Source: Davidsoniella eucalypti (lineage: Eukaryota; Ascomycota; Sordariomycetes; Microascales; Ceratocystidaceae). Taken from it: 64,000 nt of DNA. Positions 11,685-23,677 of the stretch are shown piece after piece (the stretch's first letter is position 1; each line of letters starts with the position of its first letter). The stretch spans positions 248,001 to 312,000 of the forward strand of contig RMBW01000030.1 in NCBI GenBank assembly GCA_004009845.1, read 5' to 3'. The notes below the pieces were generated by a model that saw nothing but the letters and a program-made list of their open reading frames with translations, was not told the DNA's origin and did not search any database. A program made the translations under genes and the position numbers.

Positions 11685-13392
11685 TTATGATGGCCTTGAA
11701 CCAGGTGGCGGCGCATTCGTTGTTGGCAACAGTGGCTCAATCACCGTGCCCGGAGAAGATGTAGTAACGATATTAGGAGTAACAGTATTAGCAGTATCTA
11801 TTCCGTGAGATTCTGCCGTGTGTGAGAGGGCTGATGTGCGCCGACTATGCTGTGTCTTGCCTCCTCCTTGGTGATGTTGATGGGATCGTGAATCTCGTGA
11901 AAACCAGCGCATCTTGAAGAGTCCACCAACAGCACTCTGTAGTTGCGTTTGCTTTGGCTTGTCTTTGCCGTTGCTAGTGACAGATGATGATAGCCCAGCC
12001 GCGCTACTGCCAGTAGTACTACGCCGCGCGCGCCTTTTGCCGTCATCTGCGCTAGATAACAATGACGATCGTTCATCGACGACAGGGAGAGCAATCCTGC
12101 GCGCTGTCGGACTCAACGGTGACGTAGGCAATGGTAGTTGCTGATCGTGTAGCTCATCCCAGATCTCGGCGTATGATTCAGCACGTGGCGAAAAGGTTTG
12201 GTATGAAGCGCTATGGCTGTGGTGGTGACTGGTAAGCGATGTAGGCGATACTAGCGGGCTAGTAGTGAGAGAGGCCGGACCAGAGGAGCCTAGGAGTGAT
12301 TCTTCTTCGGTGTCCTCCATGAAGCCGATATGACTTCCCACTGGCATTTGCGAAGATGATTGCGAATCGTCTTGTAGACGCCATGAGAGCGCGAGGACAC
12401 CAGAGAGTAGGATGCCCGTTCCAAGTGTGATGAGGATGGCATGGGCAGTCGAGATTGAATCAGCCTGTTCAAAGTATATAAGACCGTCGAGAATGGCAAT
12501 GATATTGTATACGCAGAAGACTAGAGGGTATAGCACGGAAGTCGACACTAGCTTGAGGCCACGGTGTAGATACGATAGTTGTACAAGAGCCAGCGACACA
12601 AGCGCTAGTACAGCAACCCAGCTTTGCCAGTGCACAAACTGGTTGTCGCCGTCGATAACAGTCTTGATGACCAGCTCAACAGCGCTCTTGGCTATCAGCA
12701 GCGAATGGGCTGACAGCACACCAGATATACAGCCGTAAGCCAAGCCACGCGCCAGACGGAAGCGTGGGTTCTGCTCGACAGGCGAGCGCGCAGCTAGAGC
12801 TGTCAGAACATCTGTAGCAATGGCGACTATCACGACGACCACGGCGGTGGTCGCCATCCAAGCCACAAAGGCGCGCTGGCGCATCAGGTCGAGCAACTCC
12901 GGTAGATCATGGGTTGGTGCGGGAATGGCGCCAAAGATGGCGATGAGCAGGGCGCCAGCGCACACAAGAACGGTGCCGATGAGCGATAGGCGCGTAAAGG
13001 GTTCGGCCAGGATCAGAGTGGCGCACAAGCCGTTGAACACGAGGCCGGATGCCTGAAGCGTCGAAAGCACGGGAAGTGGCAGCGTCGAGATTTGTACAGA
13101 GCTTCCTAGCAGATTGGCGGCTATGAACATGGCCATGCCGAGCTGCCAGCGGCGGCGCAGATGTGGTGGGCGGCGGGCGAGCGGGGATTTGACATCTTCG
13201 AGGATATGTGACTTGCGCTGGAGCGTGAGGCCGATGCTCTGGACGGAAGTGGAGAGGATTCCCACGACGATGCCGAGCTACAAGGGGCGAGACGAGACAG
13301 CAGTTAGTAAGAGACGAGACAGAGATGTGTCAGTGGGGAAGAAGACTGCTTACCGCGATCGTGCCGCCGGGGAAGCCTTCGCCCGGAACCAT
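11685..13392 (-). CDS. NIPA-type (DUF803) magnesium transporter
   Basis: Exon 1 is 13392-13354 (MVPGEGFPGGTIA). A 76-nt intron with GTAAGC and TTGTAG ends follows, and exon 2 is 13277-11685, in frame, for 543 residues. The first open ATG inside exon 2 would cut off the N-terminal helix, so the upstream start is chosen. The hydrophobic core has about nine segments. Features typical of the fungal NIPA/DUF803 family are QSIGLTLQRKSH near the N-terminus, STLPLPVLSTLQASGLVFN, and the FTRLSLIGTVLVC segment. Members are DMT-superfamily transporters that carry Mg2+ at the plasma or endosomal membrane. The last 210 residues form a Ser/Thr/His-rich cytoplasmic tail, probably disordered. It is transcribed divergently from the V-ATPase E gene, with 1.9 kb between the start codons. 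Confidence 0.88.
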
Positions 13393-15304
13393 GGCAAGCG
13401 TTGGTGGCGGTTAGTCGAGGCTAGTGGATACAGATCGACTATAGCAAGACGAGTAGCAGGATATGGTATATTGTTGTCGCTATGGGATCCTGTCGGGGCG
13501 CATCACCGGGCGCAGCTGGGCGTAGGACGAAGCGATCTAGTCGTGAAGCGATGGAGAGATCGTGCTGATCGAAAGCCGCGGAGGGTTGAGAATCCAATAT
13601 AAGGGATGCTATAGCAGCGTTCCTAATCAGGTTTAAGGGAGAGTGAGGTTCGCAGCCTGTTCGAGTACAGATACAGTATTGATTGGTATGCTGATATGCA
13701 GGCACGGAGCAAATCGAAGCGGCGTCTGAAGGACAAGAAACGCGTATCTTGTTTTCTCCCGAGTTTGGAGATTGCGAAGAAACAAATGAGAAATAACGAA
13801 GAATTACATATATATATGTATGTATGTATATATATTTCCGCCAGAGAAAAGAAAATAATGTAGCGGGAGTGACAGACAAAAAGGGAACTAGCCGGCAGCT
13901 AAAACCGTGGACGAGAGTAGAAGCGTGGATGTCAGCGGCCAAGGAAAGCAGAGCAAGACAAGGCAAGATTGGCTGGCGGGATTTCGTGGTGGAAGCGAGA
14001 TGTTCGAAGAGGAATAATTGTAGTAGGCAGGCAAGTAATTTACTGGTGAACCCAGCAAAGAAAAAGAAAAAGCGATCAATCCATGCAAGTCGGCGGGTTT
14101 GGCGAGCAAAGGGTCCTGTAGAAGTCTTTACTGTAGTCTTTTTGGGGGGAACGAAAGAAAAGAGAGCCTTTGAATCTTCTCCTGCAGGGGCCAGCCAGAG
14201 TTTGAAGAGGAGCAAACAAAAGAAGAGAAAAAGAAAACGATGATGAGAAGGTACAGCAGTAAAAAGACGACAGCTTCTAATTTCAGGCTTCCATGCAGTA
14301 GTGCGGCAGGAACAGCGCGGCTAATAGATAAGTAAATAATGAAATGCCCTGCAGATTGGATGATGATGGATGGTTGGATTGCTGGCTTAATGGCTGTACA
14401 GATAGCTTGGTGGATGGCTTGCTGGCTCATGCGACAATGCGTTGTTGTTAGAGAGAAGAGAAATAGCCCATAAAAAGGAATATATGTAAAATGGTCACAC
14501 GAAAGACAAAGGTCAAGTGACAGCAGCTTGAATTTGAGATGCTCACAGGGTTACTTTGTTTGAAAATAGAGCCAGGCCGGTAGTCGAATTAGCATGGGAA
14601 GCTTTGAATAAATACATAGATGGCCGAGAAAAACAAAGCTTAAGTCAAAGTCATAGTCATTGCTTCATGTTGCAATGTTGCAATGTTTCGGCCGTCTTCT
14701 TGACAGCGCAAAGCGATCGGAGAGATTCGAATAAGCCTTAAGAAAAGAGCCTTGAGGAAGCTGAAGTACGACTTGCTATGTCTTGGCAGGCCAGCTGGCA
14801 GCGCATAAACGCCAGCTGGCACATGCCACTCAGAGGCTATGAGGGGTTTGTGACTGCTATACGTACTGTTATAACAACTAACAAATGCCCTGTACAGCGT
14901 TCGCGCTTTAGCAGTCCTACTCTTTAGCTTTCCCCGACTTGAGCCAATCAGCGAACACACTGTGGGGCAACTGAAGGATTCCCGATTAGCTCTTATCGCC
15001 CCCCCAGATTAGTTAGCCAATTTGAAGGCGCGAATGTTGGCAGCTGCTGCGCAGCAATCCGCAAGACAGAGCAATTGCATTGCATGCAATCGTAGTAGCC
15101 TTGAGCTGTTTAAGCCGCTTCACAACTCGAAAAATCATCACCAGTATCTGTATTTTTTCTACCTTTTTATTCTCTTAGTTCGCCGCAAATATCGCCAAAA
15201 ACCATCACCAGAAGCCTCAATTGCAGTCTTCTCATACGAATTCTTGATTGTCCAATACTCAACCAGCCTATTCCGTCTCTTTTCCCTTCCAAAAAGAAAA
15301 AAAA
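13393..15304. promoter_or_regulatory. Divergent intergenic region between NIPA and V-ATPase E genes
   Basis: The 1.9-kb region separates two divergent start codons and should hold both promoters and leaders. It has a TATATATG run near 13808-13832, long purine tracts, and a pair of perfect GCCAGCTGGC palindromes near 14.8 kb. A 258-codon minus-strand frame (13439-14215) exists, but it is rich in Phe, Leu and Ser and has no family resemblance. I read it as leader sequence and do not call it a gene. Confidence 0.5.
14790..14820. repeat. Paired 10-bp palindromes GCCAGCTGGC
   Basis: The perfect palindrome GCCAGCTGGC is at 14790-14799 and again at 14811-14820, so the centres are 21 bp apart, which is two helical turns. 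The core CAGCTG is an E-box form. The location, about 500 bp upstream of the V-ATPase E start, would suit a dimeric regulator site. No functional evidence is available in the sequence itself. Confidence 0.4.
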
Positions 15305-16069
15305 ATGTCTACTATCCATGGCCTCTCCGACGACCAAGTCAGCCAAGAGCTGCGCAAGATGACGGCCTTCATCAGGCAAGAAGCCGAGGAAAAGGCCCGC
15401 GAAATCACTATCAAGGCCGACGAAGAATTCAACATCGAAAAAGCCAAGCTAGTGCGCTCCGAGACCGACGCCATCGATACCGCCTACGAGAAGAAGTTCA
15501 AGCAGGCAACCATGTCGCAGCAAATCACCCGCTCAACCGTCGCCAACAAGGCTCGTCTTACCGTTTTGGCTGCCCGCGAGGTTCTTCTCGACGATATCTT
15601 CACCGAGGCTGAAGTTTCGCTCAAGAAATCCGTCGCTGAGAATAAGGCTCGCTATGAGGAGGCACTGGCTAAGCTGATTTTGGAGGGCGCCTACGCCCTG
15701 AGTGAACCGAAGCTGGTCGTGCGTCTGCGCAAGGCTGATCACGGCGCTGTCGCTGATAAGGCCCTGAAGGCTGCTGCTGAGGAGTATCAGAAGGAGACGG
15801 GCAATGAGGTGCAGTTGAGCGTGGACTCGACGGCCGAGCTACCGGCTGACGGGTAAGATGCCAAATATATACGAACATATCCCTACCCTCGATCACCATA
15901 CTAACATTTGTTCTATAGTTCCGGTGGTGCCATCATCATTGGCGGTGCTGGCAAGATCTCTATCGACAACACTCTAGAAGCCCGTCTGTCTATCCTGCGC
16001 GAGAACTCTCTACCTGCTGTGCGCCAGGCTCTGTTCGGATCTAACCCCAACCGCAAGTTCTACGATTAA
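15305..16069 (+). CDS. vma4: V-type proton ATPase subunit E
   Basis: Exons 15305-15852 and 15919-16069, split by a 66-nt intron (GTAAGA/TATAG), encode 232 residues, the usual length for the family. The N-terminal half is a long charged helix starting MSTIHGLSDDQVSQELRKM with IRQEAEEKAREI, then KFKQATMSQQITRSTVANKA. The C-terminal globular part includes IIIGGAGKISIDNTLEARLS and the end FGSNPNRKFYD. These are signature segments of eukaryotic subunit E. It forms the peripheral stalk heterodimer with subunit G that links V1 to V0 in vacuolar and endosomal membranes. The start codon follows a run of A, a favourable fungal context. Nothing is broken. Confidence 0.96.
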
Positions 16070-16927
16070 AGCCGAATATATATATATATATATATCAAGA
16101 AAAAGAACCATCAAACGACGTGGAAATAAGAGAAGAAAAAGAGGAAGAAGCAAATATGTTTCAAGGTCGATATGATCGAATACATCAAGCTTGAATGTAC
16201 ATTGGAGGAAGGTCAGTTTGGGACAGAGAATCTATGTAAGAGAGAAACTGAGGTGATCTTCTAGAATGAACGAAAGTGCCTGAGCCTTTGTCTTCTTTTA
16301 TTTCCCGTTCCTATCTCTCTGTATACATCGATTCCACTCTTTCATGTTCTATCATGGTATCTTCTCTTTTTTTTCTTCTTCTTTCTTTTTGAGTTTTTAG
16401 CATTGAAACTGGCTTCTAATGCTTTTTTTTTCAGTTGTTGATGTGTTCTTGTTTTGCTCTTTTATCTCTGTTTCCAGCTTTCGATATGTCATCGCCACTA
16501 TATTTCGACCTTTTTTTATTTTATTGCAGCATTTTATTCTTCTTTTTTTCCTACCATGCCATATTCTTCTCTCTTTTTACATTCATATATTCTTGTCTAC
16601 TTTTTCCCGAGAGAATTAATATTATAAAAAAAAAGAAAAAAAGAACACAAATATTTCCAACAAGTGTAAAAGTCAAAAAGTAACATGTGAATTAACAAAG
16701 AATATGACGTGTGTATCATTATAGAGTGAATGTTGCTTAATGAATTAACTGTGTAGTCGTAAATTACGTTTATTATTTATGTTTATACACATATAAGTGT
16801 TTGTGTGGGTATCATAACTTGTATAAAAAGACCATTCTCCAAGCCTCATGACTTTGTCAGTATTTCTCAAAGATCATATACTTCCTCCTCCCTCCGAAAT
16901 CCTATATTTTGTATCTCAATGATCATC
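16070..16927. other. Convergent intergenic region with (TA)n
   Basis: 3' flanks of the V-ATPase E gene (+) and the CANIN-like gene (-). A TA dinucleotide run lies at about 16077-16094, just after the stop codon, followed by pyrimidine-rich then AT-rich DNA. No gene is visible. Confidence 0.6.
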
Positions 16928-19900
16928 TTACTTGTGGATAATGTGTCTCGTTTTGCTCGAGTTTCTCGGATCGGAGGAGTGCTGACTATACTGCCAAGAT
17001 CTACGAGATTCTCCATCGTACTGATAACTGCTTGCGATATCTTTGCTAGAGGAAGACATGCAGTTCCTAGACGACGGAGTCTGCGTCCTTCTTTGTTCTG
17101 GAGGAGTGACGATGTTGCCATCACTCTTTCGATTTCTAGCTAAGAACAAAGGATCGGATTTTAGCGTCGAAGGACTATTGGTGACAACGTGCCTTTTTTC
17201 GGGTGTTGCCCTGCCGTGGTGCTTAGTCCTCCATAGTAATGGTTTTGCCGATCTTGATAAGAATATGTCCTCATCGCCTCTACCACCTCTCTTTTTGGAT
17301 ATATCTCGACTCAAGGCTCTGTTGGCCATCGGGTCTTTCTTGATTGATGTCTTCTTTGCCGCAAACGTTGACGTGATAGAAATCTGTCCCTTTTCTTGTG
17401 CCTGTCCCGCCTTGACTAAAGCTGTCCATTTGGCTCGACTAATGCCCCCCATCAAACCGGCACCGCCAGTGTTCATCTGCTCCAGGACTTGGTCATAGTG
17501 ATCGGTCTTGGCCGGCCCGCCAAACCGTGTCGCGTGCTGTAGTCTCTCGATGAGAATGCCGATCTGGCCTTTGGCGTCGACTGCCGTAGTCGAGTTGAGT
17601 CGAGCATCGTTGATCTTGCGGTTCAAAGCACCAAGTCCAGCTACGACCACATCAACTGCTTTGTTGAACTCTTTCAGTAGTTCTGGGCCCTGAAGTTCAT
17701 CGTAGTTTTCTTCTTGCGGTAGAGGAGGCAGACCACCGTCATCAATTGCGATATCGAGCAATGCCACATGACTCCGTAGCTTAATGAAATCCGGCTCACG
17801 GCCATTGAGGGTAAACATGCTGGATTGGATCAAGGTGGCTGCATCTTTGAGGGTGAAGCTTAGATATGGCTTCTGACCAGCAATTTTAGGCTCTTTAAGT
17901 AGGAAAGCGATTGCTACACGACGCCGTAAGCTGGCTAGATTTAGATGCGTGACTGGTAAGGTTCTCAATATAGTTGCGAGAGTTGCTGCATGGGTAAAGT
18001 TGACAAGAAGGATATCAGCAATCTTGACTGCCTTCAAAGTAATGTTGCGTTAGCGGTGGCCAGATAAAAAGAATAACCCAATAGGCACGGTATTTACTTA
18101 CAAACTTGTCCAAAGTCTCGTTATCCATTTTTGCGAATATCGCCTTGACTGTCTTGTTAAATTCCCTGTTGACCGTCGTTGATGCCATGGCCTCTGTATC
18201 CGCAGCAAGCTTCACTAGAATCACAGCTACCTGTACTCTCGTCTCTATTATGATATGTGACTCCAGAAGCTCGATAGCCCGTAGCAATGCCACAACGTTA
18301 CTCCAGTTTCTGCCCGCATAACGCAGCTCCTTGACGCTTCTAGTCATCTTGAGTTCTTTATCTTCTATGAACACATCTTCATTGCAACCAACGAGACGAA
18401 AGCAATCCTCGAGGACTTGAGATGTCATGTTAGAAGCCACCGACCTGGAGGGAAAAAAGCAACGAAGGACACGACTGGCTTTTGTTTGTGATGTAGCCAC
18501 ACAGGTTGTTTTCAAAAGCCATTCGAGGATAGGCCAAGATAGCTGGCTAGGTGTCGTTGACATGGCCGTGAACAAGAGATCAAACTCGGCGCTAGCACTG
18601 GTGTCGTCATTGGCATTTCTATCCAGTTCCCAGCCCACAAGGACTTTATTGAGGTCTGCCAAGGGAAAAGCAATTCTTGGCATGCGCGGCCTGCTAGTTC
18701 CATCGATTTCAGAGCTGAAGAAATGCCATACGCTGTTGTTGGCGAGAGAATCAGTACGGCTGACGGCATTCACCATCTTGGCTACAGACGGGGCATCTTC
18801 ATTCTTCTCAATGACAGTCTCTAGAGAGTCTTTCATATCCATCATGTCGCCCATGTGTAGTGGCTGTGCGGAGTCTATTGCTGTGCTCAAAGGCACATCG
18901 ATTTCCTCTTTGAACTTGATCCATGCTTGATCGTTCTGCTCGAGCAGTGAATCTACACGCTGGTCTTCTTGAGCGTCGGCCAGTAACTTAGACATGGTGA
19001 ACTCTATACTCTTGTTTTTCGCAGCTTGTGATCTAGTGATTTCCGCTAGCGTTGCTTGACGCTTGGGCGCAGGTCCCGACCGTGGTGACATGAGAGATGG
19101 TGCTTTGTATGAGGCAGCTGAAGTCCCTATCGTCATTGTTGATAGTTTAGTGGAATGGTTTGATGTGCCAAGTAGAGTAGCTAATGGAACAAAGTCATCG
19201 TCGGAGCTTATGTCAAGAAGATCTTCGTCGTCTGACGCCCCAATCTCGAGATCGCGGCTGAAGGACTTCTTGGGCGTTGGACTACTAGAAGGTGGTGATG
19301 ATGCGAACGGATCGAATAGTAGGTTTTCCTTGTTCGTTTTAGTTGGAGTAAGCATGGTTGTAATGAGTCTATCGCGAGATGGAGTGTGTAATCGTGATCT
19401 TTTCGTTGAGCCGAACGTGTAGGCCGATGGCAAGGGCATTTCAATCTCGTCGTCATCGGACGACAATACAATAGTGGTAGGTTCTGCAGTTCCTATCTGA
19501 CGCATCTTTATAGATGAGCTAGGCCGTACTGATGCAGAGGTTCTAGAGAGGGCAAAAGGACTGCCATAGATGCCTGTCGGTTGTTCTCGTTTGTGGACAG
19601 AAGGCGAGGTAACCGTCTGCCATGGCTTGGGGCTTGGTACTATCGGAAGCGTCGCCCTGAATGACGACATTGGTGATCTCGAAACCGACTGCTTTCTGTC
19701 TGCGGTAAATTCGATGAGCCGCCGTGGTGTAGTGTTGCTCCCGTCACATGTTTCTAGTGGCCGACGCGGGGTATGCTCCAGCCTGGTATCTCGAGCAGCC
19801 AAAGATGGAGGCGAGCTTGGAGGACAGCCGCTCTGGAACGAAGAGCTGCTGTATGGAAGAGAATGCGATTGTCGCGCAGGGGAGTCGGCCACGCCTGTTG

Positions 19901-20060
19901 TCGAGTTTTTGGAGGGAGAGGATGAAGGTATGGTGGGGAAATAGCTCGATATCAGCCTGTGATTACTCGTGGTGTTGTTCCTGCTTGAACTTGATGTCGT
20001 AGTACGCGATCGTCCACTGCGTTTTTTGGCAACATTTGCGCCGACTGGAGGCTTCGCCAT
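16928..20060 (-). CDS. Probable CANIN-domain / Nse6-like SMC5/6-associated protein
   Basis: Exon 1 is 20060-18102 and exon 2 is 18031-16928. A 70-nt intron (GTAAGT donor) joins ...NETLDKF to AVKIADILLVNF in frame and gives 1020 residues. The frame is open upstream to 20273, but I choose the ATG at 20060 (MAKPPVGANVAKKRSGRS) because the preceding 71 codons look like leader and this ATG has a purine at -3. Residues 1-380 are Ser/Pro/Thr-rich and disordered, with HRLISSYFPTIP near residue 35 and an acidic DDEDLLDISSDDDF patch. From about 480 to 850 a helical repeat region follows (DLNKVLVGWELD, RCFFPSRSVASNM, LLRAIELLESHIIIETRVQV). That resembles my recollection of the fungal CANIN (SMC6/Nse5-interacting) domain, which recruits the SMC5/6 genome-stability complex. 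The tail is basic. The family call is tentative; the gene structure is firmer. Confidence 0.6.
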
Positions 20061-21499
20061 AGCCAACAAACAAGCCGTCGAGTATGGCCTATTCTCGTCT
20101 CGTGCTGTTTCCTCTCGAAAGATGGTTGGCGGCGGTCCAAGATTATCGTCGGAATCGGGAGTTGTTTGTTGGTCTGTATTTGGGCGAGTCGCAGTCCAAT
20201 AAAGCTGTGATATCTTCAGGGACGGTTTATATTGCACAAGTCGTTCGTAATTTCGGGTTTCGCAGACAGACAAGATGCCCTATAGTCTCGATAATGTGCT
20301 AATTAGAATGCCAAGTCTCTATCGCTAGCACGATGCGATGCGATTGGGGATATTAATTGTAATATTTCTGTTGTGTCTTATGCCCGCTAAAGTACGGTGT
20401 TTGTTTGATTCTTTGGTAGAGTAAAAGATAGGCCTTGTCTCCCTTTTGCTGCAACCATTAAGGAAATATAGAAAGTGTGAAGAATTTGGTGCTGTTTCCC
20501 TGAAAATTTCACATTAAATCAAACAACATAAACAAACGCCTTCATGTCCCCTTCCTTGTCTTTCCATTACCAAAATAGAGGCGGCAGAAATTAAATAGAA
20601 AGTGACATGCAGGGACCCGTTATCACAGTGGGAAAAAAACTACATTCCTTTTGAGCAGGTAAACAACGGGCAAGTGCATAAACATATGTAGTCGACTATC
20701 TTGATAAAGGCAAATAGGCTTACAAATGAATGAAATAAGAAAAGACCCAACCAAGTGGATAGTTAACTAGCTCACTGAAAGACACATAATTGTACATTCA
20801 TGATAGCCAAATTATGTCATTGCCAGTTGTATTCCCACTAATCTTCGTTTCTTACGCGCCGTAGTCTAAGGCAACACTTGATTATTATCTTATCATGGCA
20901 GCCCGACAGCCCACTCTTCTTTGTTATATCCCAACTAGTAATGACTAAAATACAACGCCCCGGTTTCCAGTATGTCGCATATCACAAGTGTGGCATTGCC
21001 ATGGTTAACTTGTTTGTTTGAATTGAATCAAGTTTTCAATACTTGGATAAAATATAACAATGTTGTTATGTGGAATCTCAGACTAGATAGTCATAAACAG
21101 AATGATTAGCATGGCTATGCTGCTCTTTCTGCCTCTGCTTATGCCACAGAGCTCTTCGGCTATGTGCATAAGACAAATATACACACAATGATACCAGCCT
21201 TGAGCGCTATCGGTATGCTTAAGGAACCCTCTTCAATCAATGATTTCACCCTAAATATCACTCTAACATTTGTGTCACTACAGAGTCTCCAAGTATCTGG
21301 ATGACCGAGAACACAAATCGAATAATCGACCAGAACGAAAGTCTACACAACAAAAAAGTCAGCATGGAACAAGAAGACAAACTGTCAGACTTTCAAGACC
21401 GTTTCTTACAAGGAACATAAAGACATGAACCCCTAGAGCCGTGGATGGGACATGTGTTTAGGTACTCGAAAATCATAAATTCACTACCCAACTCACCCA
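20061..21499. other. Intergenic region, no supported gene
   Basis: The first 250 bases are the probable leader and promoter of the minus-strand gene. The rest is AT-rich without coherent coding or RNA structure until the NACHT-ankyrin relic begins near 21500. Confidence 0.6.
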
Positions 21500-22770
21500 C
21501 ACGAACAATGACCTTCTTTGAATCTCCGCAGATCCAAGGATGTGGGAAGTCTGTTTTGAGTAAAGTTCTCATTGACAGGCAATTAGTTGGAGGTTCTCTA
21601 CAAGCTTCATCTCCCTCCAGCTCTCCAATGACGACAGTTTCACAAACACTTTCATTGTTCTAGATGCCTTAGATGAGTGTCACCACAAAGACCAATCTAC
21701 CTTGATTCACTTGGCCACCGAGTGGTCCAAGAAGACGGGGGAAGATCATCCTGGCTGAAGATTTTGTCCACCAGTCGTCCTTGCTGGGATATCTATGACG
21801 CTTTCAATCCCACTACCGACGCCTTTCCTCCGATCAAGCTCCCCAAAAAGAGGACCATCGAATCTAGGCCGAGATCAATCTATCTGCTCAAACCCGCACT
21901 AGGGCATTCTATAGCAAGGAACGAGATTGAACGAAAGCTCCTCAGCATCAAAAAATGGTACATATTTGTGGCTCAATCTCGTGATACAACAAATCATGTT
22001 GATGTTGAAAAGTATTGAGCTTCGCCTTGGTGATATCAGCCCGGTTCCTACTGCTGTGAATGACGCTTACAGAAGTATCCTACATCGAGTTGAACCTATC
22101 AACCTACGACATTCCATTCTTGTTCTTCAACTTGTTCTTGGTGCAAGACGTCCCACTGACAGTTTCCCGAGATGGGAGTTGCAAAGCATCTACAGCTGCA
22201 AGAGACCGCCTTTATTCAAGATGCCACTGCTTACTGCAACTACGTTGACGACAGGCTACGCGACTCATCTGGTCTTTTTTGTTTATATCGAGAATTCTAC
22301 GGTTTCTTGGATACATCAGACGGCCAAGGAGTTCTTACTGCAAACTTCTGTTCAACTACATGGGAAACATTCTTTCCTGTATTCTAGCGACAAACCGACG
22401 AAATCTTGTCCCATATCTGCTACAGATACCCTGATCTACCAGAAGTTCAGGGTACGATAATATCTCAGCCAGTAGGGAAATATAGCACTTAAGGCCTGAT
22501 AGATATTCTTCTTGTGGTAAAGGTCATCTCGACATTTGTTGAGCTTTTGATTGAGAAAGGAGCCGATATCAATCACGAGTCTTCTAATGGTTGGACTGCT
22601 CTTAAAGAAACCTTACGATCAAGGTCGTCTTGGTATCACAAAGCTCTTGATTGCAGCAAGGAGCTAATGTCTATCACAAGACTGCTCGTGATTGGTCAGC
22701 TGTTGAACATCTTGGTCTAGAGTTCATTTCAAATCTGACGAGTTCTTGATTCAGAAGGGAGGCAGTCGTT
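21500..22770 (+). pseudogene. Broken NACHT-ankyrin (NLR-like STAND) gene
   Basis: Fragments of a fungal NLR-like protein lie in order but in different frames. A P-loop QGCGKSVLSKVL is at about 21537-21570. The Walker B segment FIVLDALDEC is at about 21652-21681. A winged-helix end SWIHQTAKEFLLQ, typical of fungal NACHT proteins, is at about 22310-22345. Two ankyrin-like stretches follow, LLIEKGADINHESSNGWTAL (about 22545-22605) and LGITKLLIAA (about 22630-22665). Stops and frameshifts separate the blocks and most of the NACHT core and ankyrin array is gone, so no functional protein is possible. Intact relatives act in non-self recognition and programmed cell death in filamentous fungi. This is a decayed or truncated member of that fast-turning-over family. 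Confidence 0.72.
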
Positions 22771-23677
22771 TAGTGTATCAAATTGTACAAGACGTCTTCT
22801 ATCATATAGTTTCCCATGTTCTTTACGGAGTTGGTTTTCATTTCCTTTTGCATCTTTTCCTCATATTTTTTTTACTTGGCTAATATATTCTCAAGACAAA
22901 AAGCAAGCGTTGGCAGATCAATATTTTATCGTAGTCGAAAATATATATGTATTCACGTATATCTACATTAAGCCTTTCTTATTCAAGTCCTTCTTGATAC
23001 TTCTTCTTGATACTTGCCCGACATCAAACAGTACCATGCTATTTCACTAGAATAAAAAAAGTATTATATCTCTTGTATGTATTCATGAACAGCTTCATAA
23101 TGAAGTAGCCATAATAAAATAAGTAGGTGTAGTTAGTTATAGGTTGTTATGTCATAAGTGTAAAAAGGGATAAAAGAAGAACCAAAAAAAAACAATATAA
23201 GAATGAAAGAGGAATGGGGGGTTTTTAACAACAGACAAAAAAAAGCAATCGAAGAAAGGACACGGAAATGTAGAGACGCAAGGAGAAGGGAAAAAAATAC
23301 TGAAATACAAACAATCAAGAAATGTTTATGAAAAAAATAAAACGACAAGAAGAGAAACGAACAAAGCAAAAGAGGAAAAAAAAACACTACGCGAATATAA
23401 GAGGAAGTGAAAAACGAAACAAATAAAAAAAGAGATAGACAATTCCTATAAAAAAATTCAAAAACCAGCCCATATAGTAATAAGAAGCATAAAAAAGCCA
23501 ACAGGTTCGGGTCTCATTTTATGATGGCCTCCGACCAACAGACTAAAACTCATGAAAGAATGCGCTGTGCAAAAAAGAAACCTCCCCGAGAAAATTGGAA
23601 GGAGACAGAGAAAAGGGTACAGGAAAACGACCAAGATCTAACAAAACAAAGAAACAATAGGAAAGCAAAAGCTCCTT
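22771..23677. other. Intergenic region, 3' of flippase gene
   Basis: The 3' flank of the minus-strand P4-ATPase gene and of the NACHT relic. 23160-23520 is almost pure A-rich purine on the plus strand, and its 122-codon minus-strand frame is a low-complexity Phe/Leu/Ser translation. No gene is seen. Confidence 0.6.

Noticed and set aside
11798..12094. Alternative frames within the NIPA gene.
   Set aside because: They are shadows of the coding strand in other frames. The NIPA frame has clear family motifs and intact splice sites.
13439..14215. A 258-codon minus-strand frame upstream of the NIPA gene.
   Set aside because: Composition is Phe/Leu/Ser from pyrimidine-rich leader DNA. There is no domain, and it ends close upstream of the NIPA start, as a 5' leader would.
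20061..20273. Start of the CANIN-like protein at the upstream ATG (20273).
   Set aside because: The extra 71 residues look like translated leader, and the ATG at 20060 has a good context followed by a basic start typical of nuclear proteins. The upstream start cannot be fully excluded.
23133..23501. A 122-codon hydrophobic minus-strand frame.
   Set aside because: It is the translation of a nearly pure A-rich tract on the plus strand, with no motif.
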